IMG/VR virus record: IMGVR_UViG_3300044991_002130
Coordinates: 1-64,000 of that record
Reading direction: 5' to 3' (one strand)
DNA length: 64,000 bases
Origin: a virus
Position 1 is the stretch's first letter. Every line of letters begins with the position of its first letter. The notes beneath the pieces are model-generated. The model had not been told where the DNA came from, did no database searches, and worked only from the letters and a program-made list of their open reading frames with translations. The translations under genes were made by a program, and so were the position numbers. This document shows, one piece after another, positions 1 through 8,143 of the stretch.

Positions 1-46
1 CGACGGATATTCCGACGGATATTGCGATAACGAAGTCACCCAGTAA
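1..46 (+). CDS. C-terminal end of an upstream protein (partial)
   Basis: The frame beginning at base 2 stays open to a TAA at 44-46 and reads DGYSDGYCDNEVTQ. The first 24 bases are two near-identical 12-base units encoding DGYS/DGYC. Too little remains to identify the protein. It could also be non-coding, but the gene on the same strand starts just 31 bases later. Confidence 0.4.
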   Translation, partial: DGYSDGYCDNEVTQ

Positions 47-77
47 GCAATTATAAACAATCATAAACAATAAAATT

Positions 78-482
78 ATGCCAAATACAACAAATAAAAC
101 TAAGAAAACTCCCATTAACATCGAATGGCCCGAAGGACATTTCACCATTGATGAAATGTGGCAAAAAGTCGGAGGAGTTGCGGTAATCCCAGCAATTACT
201 CTCCGGTTCCGGCTCAAGAAGGCCGAGGCCGATAACAAGTTGGTGGCCATCGGCAAGATTAAGCCGGTCATTGGCCGTCCAAAGCTGGTGTACACCAAGG
301 CGAACCCGTCCAAGGCAGTTCTCGATGCGGCAAAGGCCGCAGGAGTCCTCGAACTGGTCGATAAGAAGTCCACCGTCTCGGTGGGGGATGTCACATCCGA
401 CAAGAAGAAGGCGGTGGTGCCAGCAACTGCAACGGTCGCCGCCACAGCATCGACAGTGTCCGAACATACGCCAACTGTTTAA
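78..482 (+). CDS. Hypothetical basic protein with Ala/Thr-rich tail
   Basis: 134 aa, starting at the ATG after an A-rich leader. The N-terminal 20 residues are polar, residues 20-95 look like a small folded Lys-rich domain, and the last 25 residues are an Ala/Thr/Val-rich low-complexity tail. No recognised family. A strong terminator follows 20 bases downstream, so it closes a transcription unit. GC at third positions is higher than in the neighbouring genes, suggesting strong expression or a different origin. Confidence 0.7.
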   Translation: MPNTTNKTKKTPINIEWPEGHFTIDEMWQKVGGVAVIPAITLRFRLKKAEADNKLVAIGKIKPVIGRPKLVYTKANPSKAVLDAAKAAGVLELVDKKSTVSVGDVTSDKKKAVVPATATVAATASTVSEHTPTV

Positions 483-501
483 AAATAACGTTATTACAAC
501 C

Positions 502-540
502 GAAAACCGCCGACAAGAAATTTGTCGGCGGTTTTCTATT
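502..540 (+). terminator. Rho-independent terminator
   Basis: A stem of about 13 bp (AAAACCGCCGACAA pairing with TTGTCGGCGGTTTT) is followed by a T-rich tract. It ends the 78-482 unit, and its T-tract runs into the start element of the next gene. Confidence 0.9.
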
Positions 541-544
541 TATA
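536..544 (+). promoter_or_regulatory. Start-proximal CTATTTATA element
   Basis: Member of the TATATTTAT-type elements found just upstream of many starts here; it ends 3 nt before the ATG at 548. It overlaps the tail of the preceding terminator. Confidence 0.5.
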
Positions 545-547
545 CGC

Positions 548-1180
548 ATGGACAAAATACCAGTGCAGTACAAGAAGATACCATTGAACGAGGATTTATT
601 TTACAAATTCAATATGGGAAAAGGTCATTATGTATTATATGACTCTGGAATGGGAGACCCTGTATCTTATGGACAAATAAATAAAGTAGATGCGCCACTC
701 GTTGCAGAGGCCGAAAAAATTAAAGTTGGAAAGCGCCGTGCGTTTTATGTTTTGGATTATGTCATGAACAACAACGATGGATGGAAACTTGACCCAGCAA
801 AACCAAATGAAATGCAAAAAAATCCACCACCCAATTTCATGATGGGAAAAGGCAATTTTAAAATACCAAAATTGAAAAACGATTGGAGTCTCAATGAAAA
901 ACAATTTTATTGGTTTGATATGAAAGACCGACAAGTATTATATGACTCAGATATGGGAACCCCTGTGTCGTATGGAAGCAATGAACTTGTTAAAGGTTCG
1001 ATTAAAGGCATAGCAAAGGCAGTTCGAGAAGGCAAACATAGCAAATGTATAATCTGGTATTTTAAACGGGAAATGAACGGACAGTGGAAAAAACATATTA
1101 TGCCTATAACTTTGTCGTGGACACTGGATGATACAGAAAAACGAAATATAGTTAATGAAAAAAAGAATAGTCAAGTGTAA
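548..1180 (+). CDS. Hypothetical protein with an internal duplication
   Basis: 210 aa. Residues about 13-47 and 113-148 are diverged copies of one unit (pattern LNE-x-FY-x-F-x-M, then VLYDSxMGxPVSYG). The protein therefore arose by tandem duplication of a roughly 95-residue module. No signal peptide or membrane segment. I do not recognise the family. Its start-proximal CTATTTATA element suggests late expression, so a virion role is possible but unproven. Confidence 0.75.
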   Translation: MDKIPVQYKKIPLNEDLFYKFNMGKGHYVLYDSGMGDPVSYGQINKVDAPLVAEAEKIKVGKRRAFYVLDYVMNNNDGWKLDPAKPNEMQKNPPPNFMMGKGNFKIPKLKNDWSLNEKQFYWFDMKDRQVLYDSDMGTPVSYGSNELVKGSIKGIAKAVREGKHSKCIIWYFKREMNGQWKKHIMPITLSWTLDDTEKRNIVNEKKNSQV

Positions 1181-1216
1181 GATTTAGTTGACTAACGCAA
1201 ATAAACAAGTAATATA

Positions 1217-1426
1217 ATGTATATGATTATTGATATATTGTCTATGGTGAAGAGTTGGGACATGGGATACCAATTCTTTTTTGTTATTATAATAGCAACA
1301 TTGGCTACATTTATAGGATTGGCTATCACGGGCGTTGTGGGAGATTTTTTAAACTGTACAATACCGACATTGGCCCACGGTCGTCCCGTAGAAACCGAAG
1401 ATTCTTCGGGTGAATCTGGCAAATAA
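1217..1426 (+). CDS. Small single-span membrane protein
   Basis: 69 aa. Residues about 18-42 (YQFFFVIIIATLATFIGLAI) form one strong transmembrane helix, followed by a polar acidic tail. No recognised family. Met1 and Met3 are alternative starts, and no Shine-Dalgarno is obvious. The opposite strand is also open here, but the hydrophobic helix makes the plus strand the better call. Confidence 0.55.
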   Translation: MYMIIDILSMVKSWDMGYQFFFVIIIATLATFIGLAITGVVGDFLNCTIPTLAHGRPVETEDSSGESGK

Positions 1427-1466
1427 TTGCCGATTAAGTAAGGCAGTTCACTAATTATAGTGGTCT

Positions 1467-2279
1467 ATGAGCATAATCCTACCATTTAATACAAATTTCG
1501 CCGGTAATCCGGACGGGCTAATTGATGGTCAAAAGGGAACTCTATTCTACAAGAATGGTAATTTTTATAAGATAAATTATTCTGGAAGTGCGCATGATAA
1601 TTGGCATACGGTTGAATTTCAAGCATACAAAACCCCGACATATTTGCGAACAGAAGCGGATGAAAAATTAGTAGAATACGACCAGTCAACATATCTATAC
1701 ATTAAAAATAGCAATCTTGGAATACTCACCGGCTGGGAATTATTGAGCAACAAGGCGGCGTTCATTCCAAAGGAAACTCCTACTCCAACCACAACGCCGA
1801 CGCCAACGGTTACTCCGACAGTTACTCCGACGGTCACAACTACAACGACGGTCACTCCGACGACTACTACCACACCAACGGTAACCCCGACGACTACTCC
1901 GACAACTACTCCCACGGTTACTCCGACAATCACGGTTACTCCGACAATCACGGTTACTCCGACGGTAACTCACACGCCAAGAGCGTCCGCCACACCATTT
2001 CCAACGCTCACGGCAACTAGAACTCCGACGCCGACGCCAACGGTCACTCCGACAGTTACTCCGACGGTCACTCCGACTGTATCGTATTCTCCCACACCCA
2101 CCCCGACATTAACCCCGACCCCGACCGTCACGCCCACAATTACTAATACTCCCACGGTCACGCCCACACACACCGTGACGAGAACACCAACTCACACACC
2201 AACTCCAACTCCCACAGTAACGCCGACATATGGTGGACTGATGGGATATGCACCGGGCGGCTATATGATTTTTCCATAA
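1467..2279 (+). CDS. Virion-type protein with long Thr-Pro repeat stalk
   Basis: 270 aa. Residues 1-105 form a folded N-terminal domain ([11 protein letters not shown]...). Residues 105-255 are almost entirely Thr and Pro with some Val in TPT/VTP repeats. A short C-terminal cap is rich in Gly, Tyr and Met ([15 protein letters not shown]). Thr/Pro stalks are typical of extended, protease-resistant linkers in surface fibres and glycosylated proteins. The neighbouring glycosyltransferases make O-glycosylation of this stalk an attractive but unproven idea. Confidence 0.75.
   Translation: MSIILPFNTNFAGNPDGLIDGQKGTLFYKNGNFYKINYSGSAHDNWHTVEFQAYKTPTYLRTEADEKLVEYDQSTYLYIKNSNLGILTGWELLSNKAAFIPKETPTPTTTPTPTVTPTVTPTVTTTTTVTPTTTTTPTVTPTTTPTTTPTVTPTITVTPTITVTPTVTHTPRASATPFPTLTATRTPTPTPTVTPTVTPTVTPTVSYSPTPTPTLTPTPTVTPTITNTPTVTPTHTVTRTPTHTPTPTPTVTPTYGGLMGYAPGGYMIFP
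1781..2229 (+). repeat. Degenerate ACxCCGACx tandem repeat encoding Thr-Pro
   Basis: About 450 bases of imperfect 6-12 base repeats (ACTCCGACGGT-like) encode the Thr/Pro stalk. The low complexity also creates long spurious open frames rich in Val-Gly on the other strand. Repeats of this kind change length easily by slippage. Confidence 0.9.
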
Positions 2280-2295
2280 ATTTTTACTAAATGTT

Positions 2296-4734
2296 ATGAT
2301 TAATCCAAAAGAAATTACATTTGTAATTCCGATATTCAACTTAAAAGAGCATAGGATAAATAATTTAAAATTTATTTTGCCGTATATTCTCAAGACCGGG
2401 TGTGAGGTAATAGTAGCGGAACAAACCGCGAATGGTACCTCAAGTATAACAAATTTGGTCGGAGAGAATTCTGGGGTTAGACATTTGATATACAAACATC
2501 CCAGTGAGAAAATACACAAGACCGGAATAATAAACTGGGCAACTAAGAATCATGTATCTACGAAATATGTATGGGCGAACGACGCAGATTTTTACATGAA
2601 ATTTAGCGAGGCTCTGAACGAATTGCCAGCGGGAGATTTCATTCAACCTTACTCAGCCGCAAAAAAATTGTTTGCCAAAGATACCGAGGAAATCATTTCC
2701 GGAAATTACTTGACGGTTTCGTACGAGGATGTGACCGCTGAATATCTTTCATTGTATGGGGCATTATCTTTTATATTCAACCGAGATAAATTTATAGAAA
2801 TCGGCGGCATGGACGAAACTTTATTTGGCTGGGCAAAAGAAGATGAGGTACTGTCAGCGAAGATTGCATCGCTTGGATATAGCGTAGAAGTGGGACAGCC
2901 GAAAGGAATTCATCTGTGGCATCCTCCGGAGATTGATTCTATTTCTATCGCAATAAAAGACGTCGCAATAATTACTTGTCATTTCAATTGGACAAACTAT
3001 GTAAATCCCGTAAGAAATTTAAATAGATTCTTGGACGAAATGGCAGCGGAAGGAATTCCTGTATATGGAGTGGAACTATCATTGACCGATACTTTCGTAA
3101 CCCGGACTAGAGAAAATTGGAAACATATCCGAGTGGATGAAACTAATGTATGCTTTCAAAAAGAGGCATGTGTAAATTTGGTGGAGAAACTTGTTCCGGA
3201 ATGCTATAAAAAAATAGCGTGGATAGACTCAGATTTGCATTTCACGAATAGAAACTGGTATCAAGAAATGTCCAGAAAGTTGGACAAATACAAGCTTGTT
3301 CAATTATACGAGAGTGGAAGTGACACGGACAAATTTGGAAAGATAACTTCTACAATAAGTGGAATTGTGGCGGCGGGAGGACCAAGACTTGGACCGAAAT
3401 ATTTTGGACATCCCGGAGGAGCGTGGGCCGCACAGAGAAGTTTTTGGGAGAACGGTGGACTTTATTGTCATTCATTTATGGGGGCTGGCGACACTCTGTT
3501 AGTAAATACTATTTATAATATTTATGACGGCAATACTGAGCCGACCGCTGGGATATATTTGGAGTGGAAAAAGAAAATCCAGCTATATGTAAATAAACAT
3601 GAAATTTCGTACGTCAAGGGCAAGTTTATTCATGAGTGGCATGGGGATAAATTTGAGAGAGGATACGGGAGTCGTAATCAAATTGTAGCAAAAATAGATA
3701 TTGATAAGCACGTAGTTTTGGATTGCAATGGTATAATAAAAATTAAAGATGTACCCGGAAGTATCTACGAAGAAATATTGTTATACTTTAATTCCAGAAA
3801 AGAGGACGGGAATTTATCCGGCAACATAAATCAATGGCAAAAAGACATGGCGGTCGTAGCTGTCCATTTTAATTGGGCAGGGTTCGAATCGCCAGTTAGG
3901 AATTTGAATAGATTTATATTAGAGATGGAGTCTGAAAATATACCACTCTATGGCGTTGAACTATCATTGACCGGAAAATTTGTCACTGAACGATACCCAA
4001 ATTGGATTAAGGTTAGGGTAAATAAAGAAAACGTTTGTTTTCAAAAAGAGGCGTGTGTAAATTTAGCCGAGAAATTCATCCCCGATAAGTACAAAAAGAT
4101 TGCGTGGATAGATCACGATATATATTTTAAAAATAGAAACTGGTATCGAGAAACATCCGATAAACTCAACTCCGCGAGAGTAGTTCAAATGTTTTCAGAA
4201 GAAATATTTACCGATAGGTTCGGCGAGGAAATATCCACAATACCTTCTCTTATGAAGATTGGTGGGCCTATGGCGGAAACGGCGGTCGGTAAATATATAG
4301 GAACCCCCGGCGCAGCGTTGGCTGCGCAAAGAGATTTATGGCGAAATGGCGGAGGGCTATATCCATACTCTATTATGGGAGGAGGAGATACTGTATTATT
4401 GTACACAATATATAGAAATTCGAAGAACACATCCGCAACGTCAGCGTCCGGGGCAGCAAAAAAATTCAAACCCTACGAAATGTGGAAAAACTCTATCCAA
4501 GCATGGGCTCAGGAATCTTGTTCGTGTATAGAAGGAGAAATTGTGCATTCTTGGCACGGAGATAGAAAAAATAGATCATATGTTGACAGGCACACCATAT
4601 CGGCAGAAATTAACTGGGACAAATGTATTTCTATCAACAAACGTGGAATTGTTCAAATAAAAAATGTAACCGATGCAACATACTCCGCAATACTAAATTA
4701 TTTCAATGGTAGAAACGAAGACGGAAAATTATGA
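2296..4734 (+). CDS. Multi-domain glycosyltransferase with duplicated catalytic module
   Basis: 812 aa, three parts. Residues 1-215 are a GT-A fold domain with NDADF (DxD-like metal site) and GGMDETLFGWAKEDE near residue 170, the signature of a galactosyltransferase-type acceptor region. Residues about 222-500 and 515-790 are two homologous copies of a second module. Each copy has CHFNW or VHFNW, NPVRNLNRF-type and YKKIAWIDxDxxF motifs; the last carries Asp residues suited to sugar-nucleotide binding. First gene of a tight operon (ATGA overlap with the next gene). Acceptor unknown: virion protein, host glycan or modified DNA base are all possible. Confidence 0.8.
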   Translation: MINPKEITFVIPIFNLKEHRINNLKFILPYILKTGCEVIVAEQTANGTSSITNLVGENSGVRHLIYKHPSEKIHKTGIINWATKNHVSTKYVWANDADFYMKFSEALNELPAGDFIQPYSAAKKLFAKDTEEIISGNYLTVSYEDVTAEYLSLYGALSFIFNRDKFIEIGGMDETLFGWAKEDEVLSAKIASLGYSVEVGQPKGIHLWHPPEIDSISIAIKDVAIITCHFNWTNYVNPVRNLNRFLDEMAAEGIPVYGVELSLTDTFVTRTRENWKHIRVDETNVCFQKEACVNLVEKLVPECYKKIAWIDSDLHFTNRNWYQEMSRKLDKYKLVQLYESGSDTDKFGKITSTISGIVAAGGPRLGPKYFGHPGGAWAAQRSFWENGGLYCHSFMGAGDTLLVNTIYNIYDGNTEPTAGIYLEWKKKIQLYVNKHEISYVKGKFIHEWHGDKFERGYGSRNQIVAKIDIDKHVVLDCNGIIKIKDVPGSIYEEILLYFNSRKEDGNLSGNINQWQKDMAVVAVHFNWAGFESPVRNLNRFILEMESENIPLYGVELSLTGKFVTERYPNWIKVRVNKENVCFQKEACVNLAEKFIPDKYKKIAWIDHDIYFKNRNWYRETSDKLNSARVVQMFSEEIFTDRFGEEISTIPSLMKIGGPMAETAVGKYIGTPGAALAAQRDLWRNGGGLYPYSIMGGGDTVLLYTIYRNSKNTSATSASGAAKKFKPYEMWKNSIQAWAQESCSCIEGEIVHSWHGDRKNRSYVDRHTISAEINWDKCISINKRGIVQIKNVTDATYSAILNYFNGRNEDGKL

Positions 4735-5225
4735 AATTAAATACACACGAACAATACATAAAACAGTTGGCCGAGACTCCTTATTTCGATGGCCGATGGC
4801 CATATTACTCGGTTGTTGGACAAGAAGCCGAAAAAATGAATCCCGGTAGCGTGTTGGAGCTTGGGGCCGCAGGATTTCCTATATTTGTCGACGGCACGAC
4901 TATGGATATACATCAAAAGTTTTCTCCTACTGTAAAACATGATGGTCGAGTGTCTCCATGGCCATTCAAGGATAAAACATTCGATTTGTTTATTTCTTTA
5001 CAAGTGTGGGAACACCTAGACAACAAACAAGGTCAAGCCTTCAACGAAGTTCGCCGAGTTGCAAAGTCGGCAATATTAAGCTTTCCGTATAAGTGGAAAA
5101 CCGCCGACCCATTAGATTTTCATAACAATTTAGACGAGACTATATTTGCAAAATGGACAGGAAACTTACCGGCCAGAACAATCTTAATCGGAACGCGAAT
5201 GATATATATATTTGATACCTTGTAA
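4731..5225 (+). CDS. SAM-dependent methyltransferase (class I)
   Basis: 164 aa. SAM-binding motif I is VLELGAAG (residues about 40-48). A motif-IV region FDLFISLQVWEHLDN lies at about 84-98, typical of methyltransferase type-11 folds. It is shorter than the usual 200+ aa and may lack a C-terminal cap. It overlaps the glycosyltransferases before and after by a few bases, so it probably methylates a glycan or its precursor made by this operon. Confidence 0.75.
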   Translation: MKLNTHEQYIKQLAETPYFDGRWPYYSVVGQEAEKMNPGSVLELGAAGFPIFVDGTTMDIHQKFSPTVKHDGRVSPWPFKDKTFDLFISLQVWEHLDNKQGQAFNEVRRVAKSAILSFPYKWKTADPLDFHNNLDETIFAKWTGNLPARTILIGTRMIYIFDTL

Positions 5226-5839
5226 TGAAGCACATTATAGCAACAAGATGTAGTTTTGAAGACTCGATATTATTCGATAAATATTTATCGGTGATGCGGT
5301 CCGTATACATACCATCATTATCCACACAAACTAACAAAAATTTTTCTGTGTACATAATGATACACCCCCAACATAAAGATGTAATAGAAAACGCATTTAA
5401 AGATTCTGGTGTGCATATAATAACCTGCGTATGCGGGTCACTATTGGAGTTTTCTAAGTTGCTAATGAATACTGGTGCCGAGATTCAAACTCGACACGAT
5501 TGCGACGACTGGATGGCCGACAGTTATATTGACGACATTCAGAAATGTTATTTGGAGGAATCGAAACTTTGCGATACATTTCTAATACAGGCCCAGCCAA
5601 CCAAATATGAAATAAGCAGCGGACACGAATACTCAATGACTAAATACGGCCCATTTAAAACTTCTATGTTTTTGAGCCTGTGTCAAAAATTAAAAGTTCG
5701 CGGTATAATGGATTTTAAACATAATGAATACTGGAAACACGTCCCAGTTGTCAAAGATTTGCCTAGTGGACTTGTTAAATGGACGGTTCACGGGAACAAT
5801 TTGACCGCCAAGATTAATCCAAACGACAAAAAAATATGA
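5225..5839 (+). CDS. Glycosyltransferase, rhamnosyltransferase-like
   Basis: 204 aa. The N-terminal pattern RxSxxDSxLFxKYLSVMRSVYIPSLSxQT, and QTRHDCDDWM near residue 88 in the position of a DxD motif, resemble the putative rhamnosyltransferase family (PF11316-like). Its start shares one base with the previous stop (TAATG). No membrane segment, so cytoplasmic. The sugar donor cannot be told from sequence. Confidence 0.65.
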   Translation: MKHIIATRCSFEDSILFDKYLSVMRSVYIPSLSTQTNKNFSVYIMIHPQHKDVIENAFKDSGVHIITCVCGSLLEFSKLLMNTGAEIQTRHDCDDWMADSYIDDIQKCYLEESKLCDTFLIQAQPTKYEISSGHEYSMTKYGPFKTSMFLSLCQKLKVRGIMDFKHNEYWKHVPVVKDLPSGLVKWTVHGNNLTAKINPNDKKI

Positions 5840-6417
5840 AGACTGCGCACATAGTAGGAAAAGGCACCACGGCAAAGTCGATAAAAAGGGCAGATTTTCC
5901 AAACGACATTTTGGTTGGAATCAACCACGGGGCTATGTTTATAGATGAATTGGACTATATTTTCGCAAACGATGTAGAAGGATTGGAAGGAATGGCCGAC
6001 GAAAAGTTCAACCATGTTAAAAACATAGCAATACCCGAGCATCCGCACGTACAAGGAATTCCTCGCGCCGATATAACTTATAAGCGAGTAGTTGATAAAT
6101 TTCCGGGGAAACCAATAAATTTTATAATCTACAATTTGTTCACATGGAAGCCCCAGAACCCCGATTTGCCAACACCGGAGAGAGCAAATACCTCGGCTGG
6201 AATGGCAGTGGGATATTTATTAAAATATGAAAATGTGAAGCAATTTGAGTTGTATGGGATAGGAAAAGGAAATGGATATCACCAGACCGTATTAGATATA
6301 TTACCAAAAGAACAAGTAAAATTTAAGAACAATTGGGACGGGCAGCGGAAAGATGATTTGATTGAGAGTATAATAAAGGCGTGTGCCAAATATAATGCCA
6401 AGGTAAATTTTAACTAA
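5836..6417 (+). CDS. Putative glycan enzyme, MptE/DUF115 or GT42-like
   Basis: 193 aa. It begins KTAHIVGKGTTAKSI, a Rossmann-like nucleotide loop, followed by INHGAMFI and YIFANDVE, then ELYGIGKGNGYH near residue 147. This arrangement resembles DUF115/MptE-like and sialyltransferase-like proteins, but I cannot choose between them. ATGA overlap with the gene before places it firmly in the glycosylation operon. Confidence 0.5.
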   Translation: MKTAHIVGKGTTAKSIKRADFPNDILVGINHGAMFIDELDYIFANDVEGLEGMADEKFNHVKNIAIPEHPHVQGIPRADITYKRVVDKFPGKPINFIIYNLFTWKPQNPDLPTPERANTSAGMAVGYLLKYENVKQFELYGIGKGNGYHQTVLDILPKEQVKFKNNWDGQRKDDLIESIIKACAKYNAKVNFN

Positions 6418-6419
6418 TT

Positions 6420-7046
6420 ATGATAACAATAGCATCTGTATTAAGGTCGGGTGGAGATTATAATGCTTCACATGTCGCTATTCTAGAAGCGTCCGTAAAA
6501 AAACATTTATCGGTCGAACATTCGTTCGTATGTTTATCGGATGTAGAATGTGGAGTTGAGCGAATCCCCCTCACCGACGGCTGGTCCGGTTGGTGGTCTA
6601 AATTGGAACTTTTTAAAATACCGGGACCAGTCATTTATTTTGACTTGGATACTATTATAATAAATAATTTAGATTCTATAGTAGAAAAAATGTTAGTCCC
6701 CGAATTCTGTATATTACGAGATGTTTTCATCGGGAAGAAAGACCCACACTCAATGCAATCAAGTGTGATGTCGTGGCGTGGAGATATGAGTGAGTTATAT
6801 AAAACATTTCTGGAGTCTCCCGAGAAATATATTAAATTATACAAAGGAGACCAAGATTTTATATATGCACAACTTGGGAAAACCAGAGCTGCGTATTATC
6901 AAGATATATTGCCAAACAATATTATGAGTTATAAAGCACATCTCAGAGGTAAACCAATACCACCGGAAACTAAAATAGTGATATTTCACGGATTACCCAG
7001 ACCATGGCAACAAACTCAAATTCCTTATGATAATATTAAAAAATAA
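6420..7046 (+). CDS. GT8-like glycosyltransferase
   Basis: 208 aa. YFDLDTIIINNLD (about residues 74-86) is the DxD metal/donor site in the GT8 context. GDQDFIYAQ (about 142-150) and IFHGLPRPW near the C-terminus match the GT8 HxxGxxKPW-like element. It is the fourth sugar-transfer enzyme in this operon. It overlaps the following gene by 20 bases. Confidence 0.75.
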   Translation: MITIASVLRSGGDYNASHVAILEASVKKHLSVEHSFVCLSDVECGVERIPLTDGWSGWWSKLELFKIPGPVIYFDLDTIIINNLDSIVEKMLVPEFCILRDVFIGKKDPHSMQSSVMSWRGDMSELYKTFLESPEKYIKLYKGDQDFIYAQLGKTRAAYYQDILPNNIMSYKAHLRGKPIPPETKIVIFHGLPRPWQQTQIPYDNIKK

Positions 7047-7644
7047 TTGGTGGGTTCCTGAAATAGATACACACTGCTTTCAGGCGGTGTTAAAAGAAGT
7101 CGAGGCCGTCGATGAACTCGCCAACCTTTGCAAGACCAAGCGGGTGTGTATCCAAGCGGGAGGAAATCTCGGAATTTGGCCAAAAAAGCTATCTACTATA
7201 TTCGACTCGGTGTACACATTTGAACCCGACTTGGAAAATTGGCAAGCCCTTGAAAAAAATTTGGTCGGTATAAATAATATACATGCAAAAAATTGCGCGC
7301 TTGGAGCAATTCCGGGAAAAGTATCAATAGATAGACTGAAACCGAATAATGTTGGAGCGCACCAAGTTAAAGATGGGGCGGACACAGAAAGAATAACTAT
7401 AGATAGTTTAAATTTGTCCGAAGTTAGTCTTATACAACTGGACGTGGAGGGAAGTGAACATGATGCGATATTGGGAGCAAAAGCTACTTTATTGCGAAGT
7501 AATCCTATTGTTGTATTGGAGTTAAAGGGGTTGGGAAAGCGGTATGGACATTCCGACGCAAATACGGTAAAACTGCTCGGAGAGTTGGGATTTTCTCATA
7601 TAAAAACCATCAAGCGCGACTGGGTATTTTCGAAACTTTCTTGA
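7027..7644 (+). CDS. FkbM-family methyltransferase
   Basis: 205 aa. Motif I is VCIQAGGNLGIW, an acidic loop is VYTFEPDLENWQALEKN, and LIQLDVEGSEHDAILGA is diagnostic of FkbM O-methyltransferases. Family members methylate sugars and natural-product hydroxyls, which fits the glycosyltransferases upstream. It is last in the operon; a TTGACA promoter for the next unit overlaps its stop. Confidence 0.8.
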   Translation: MIILKNNWWVPEIDTHCFQAVLKEVEAVDELANLCKTKRVCIQAGGNLGIWPKKLSTIFDSVYTFEPDLENWQALEKNLVGINNIHAKNCALGAIPGKVSIDRLKPNNVGAHQVKDGADTERITIDSLNLSEVSLIQLDVEGSEHDAILGAKATLLRSNPIVVLELKGLGKRYGHSDANTVKLLGELGFSHIKTIKRDWVFSKLS

Positions 7645-7668
7645 CATCTAATAAAAATTATCTAAGAT
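7641..7668 (+). promoter_or_regulatory. Sigma70-type promoter
   Basis: TTGACA, 16-nt spacer, TAAGAT. It lies directly before the kinase and DNA polymerase genes. Confidence 0.65.
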
Positions 7669-7674
7669 GGGTAT

Positions 7675-8121
7675 ATGAAACCCAATTTATTTGTTATGGT
7701 AGGAATTAGCGGCTCTGGAAAGAGCACCTATTCCAACAAGTTGAAGACCGACTTTTCAGCCGAACTGGTCGAGACCGATGCAATTCGCGTGGAATTGAGC
7801 GGAGATGCACAAGACCAGACCCAAAATGGTCGAGTATTTTCCGTTGCCAAGGACCGCGTCGCGAAGTATTTGGCGGAGGGAAAGAATGTTATTATCGACG
7901 CGACCAGTCTGTCTATCAAGGACCGTAAGGATTGGGTCGAGATTGGCAAAGCCAACTCGGCGCTCATCAATGCTTATTTTGTAGATACGCCAGTCAATGT
8001 CGCTAAACAGAGAAATTCTTCTCGTTTGCGCCAAGTTCCGGAGTGGGTTATCGACAAGCAAGCATCTAAGCTACACGCCCCGACTCGTTCTGAGGGATTT
8101 GATGCGGTTTCCGTGGTATAA
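7675..8121 (+). CDS. Polynucleotide kinase-like P-loop kinase
   Basis: 148 aa. Walker A GISGSGKST is at residues 10-18, VETDAIR follows at about 33, and NVIIDATSLSIKDRK is the Walker-B/substrate region. This is the AAA_33 architecture of the 5'-kinase half of T4 Pnkp. The phosphatase domain of T4 Pnkp (301 aa) is absent. With the 2H phosphoesterase and RNA ligases nearby it could supply 5'-phosphate ends for RNA repair, though a nucleoside kinase cannot be excluded. Confidence 0.7.
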   Translation: MKPNLFVMVGISGSGKSTYSNKLKTDFSAELVETDAIRVELSGDAQDQTQNGRVFSVAKDRVAKYLAEGKNVIIDATSLSIKDRKDWVEIGKANSALINAYFVDTPVNVAKQRNSSRLRQVPEWVIDKQASKLHAPTRSEGFDAVSVV

Positions 8122-8143
8122 CACCGAGTCAAACTGTTCCAAT

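Noticed and set aside
271-642. Plus-strand frame rich in Arg and Ser across the first gene and terminator
   Set aside because: It crosses a strong terminator and overlaps two better genes in other frames.
1619-2173. Long Val/Gly-rich open frames on the minus strand
   Set aside because: Mirror images of the Thr/Pro-coding repeat; low complexity prevents stops but gives no plausible protein.
7997-8143. Upstream extension of the DNA polymerase frame (49 extra residues)
   Set aside because: It overlaps the complete kinase gene by over 120 bases and lies before the conserved N-terminal region. The ATG at 8144 gives a polymerase of normal layout.
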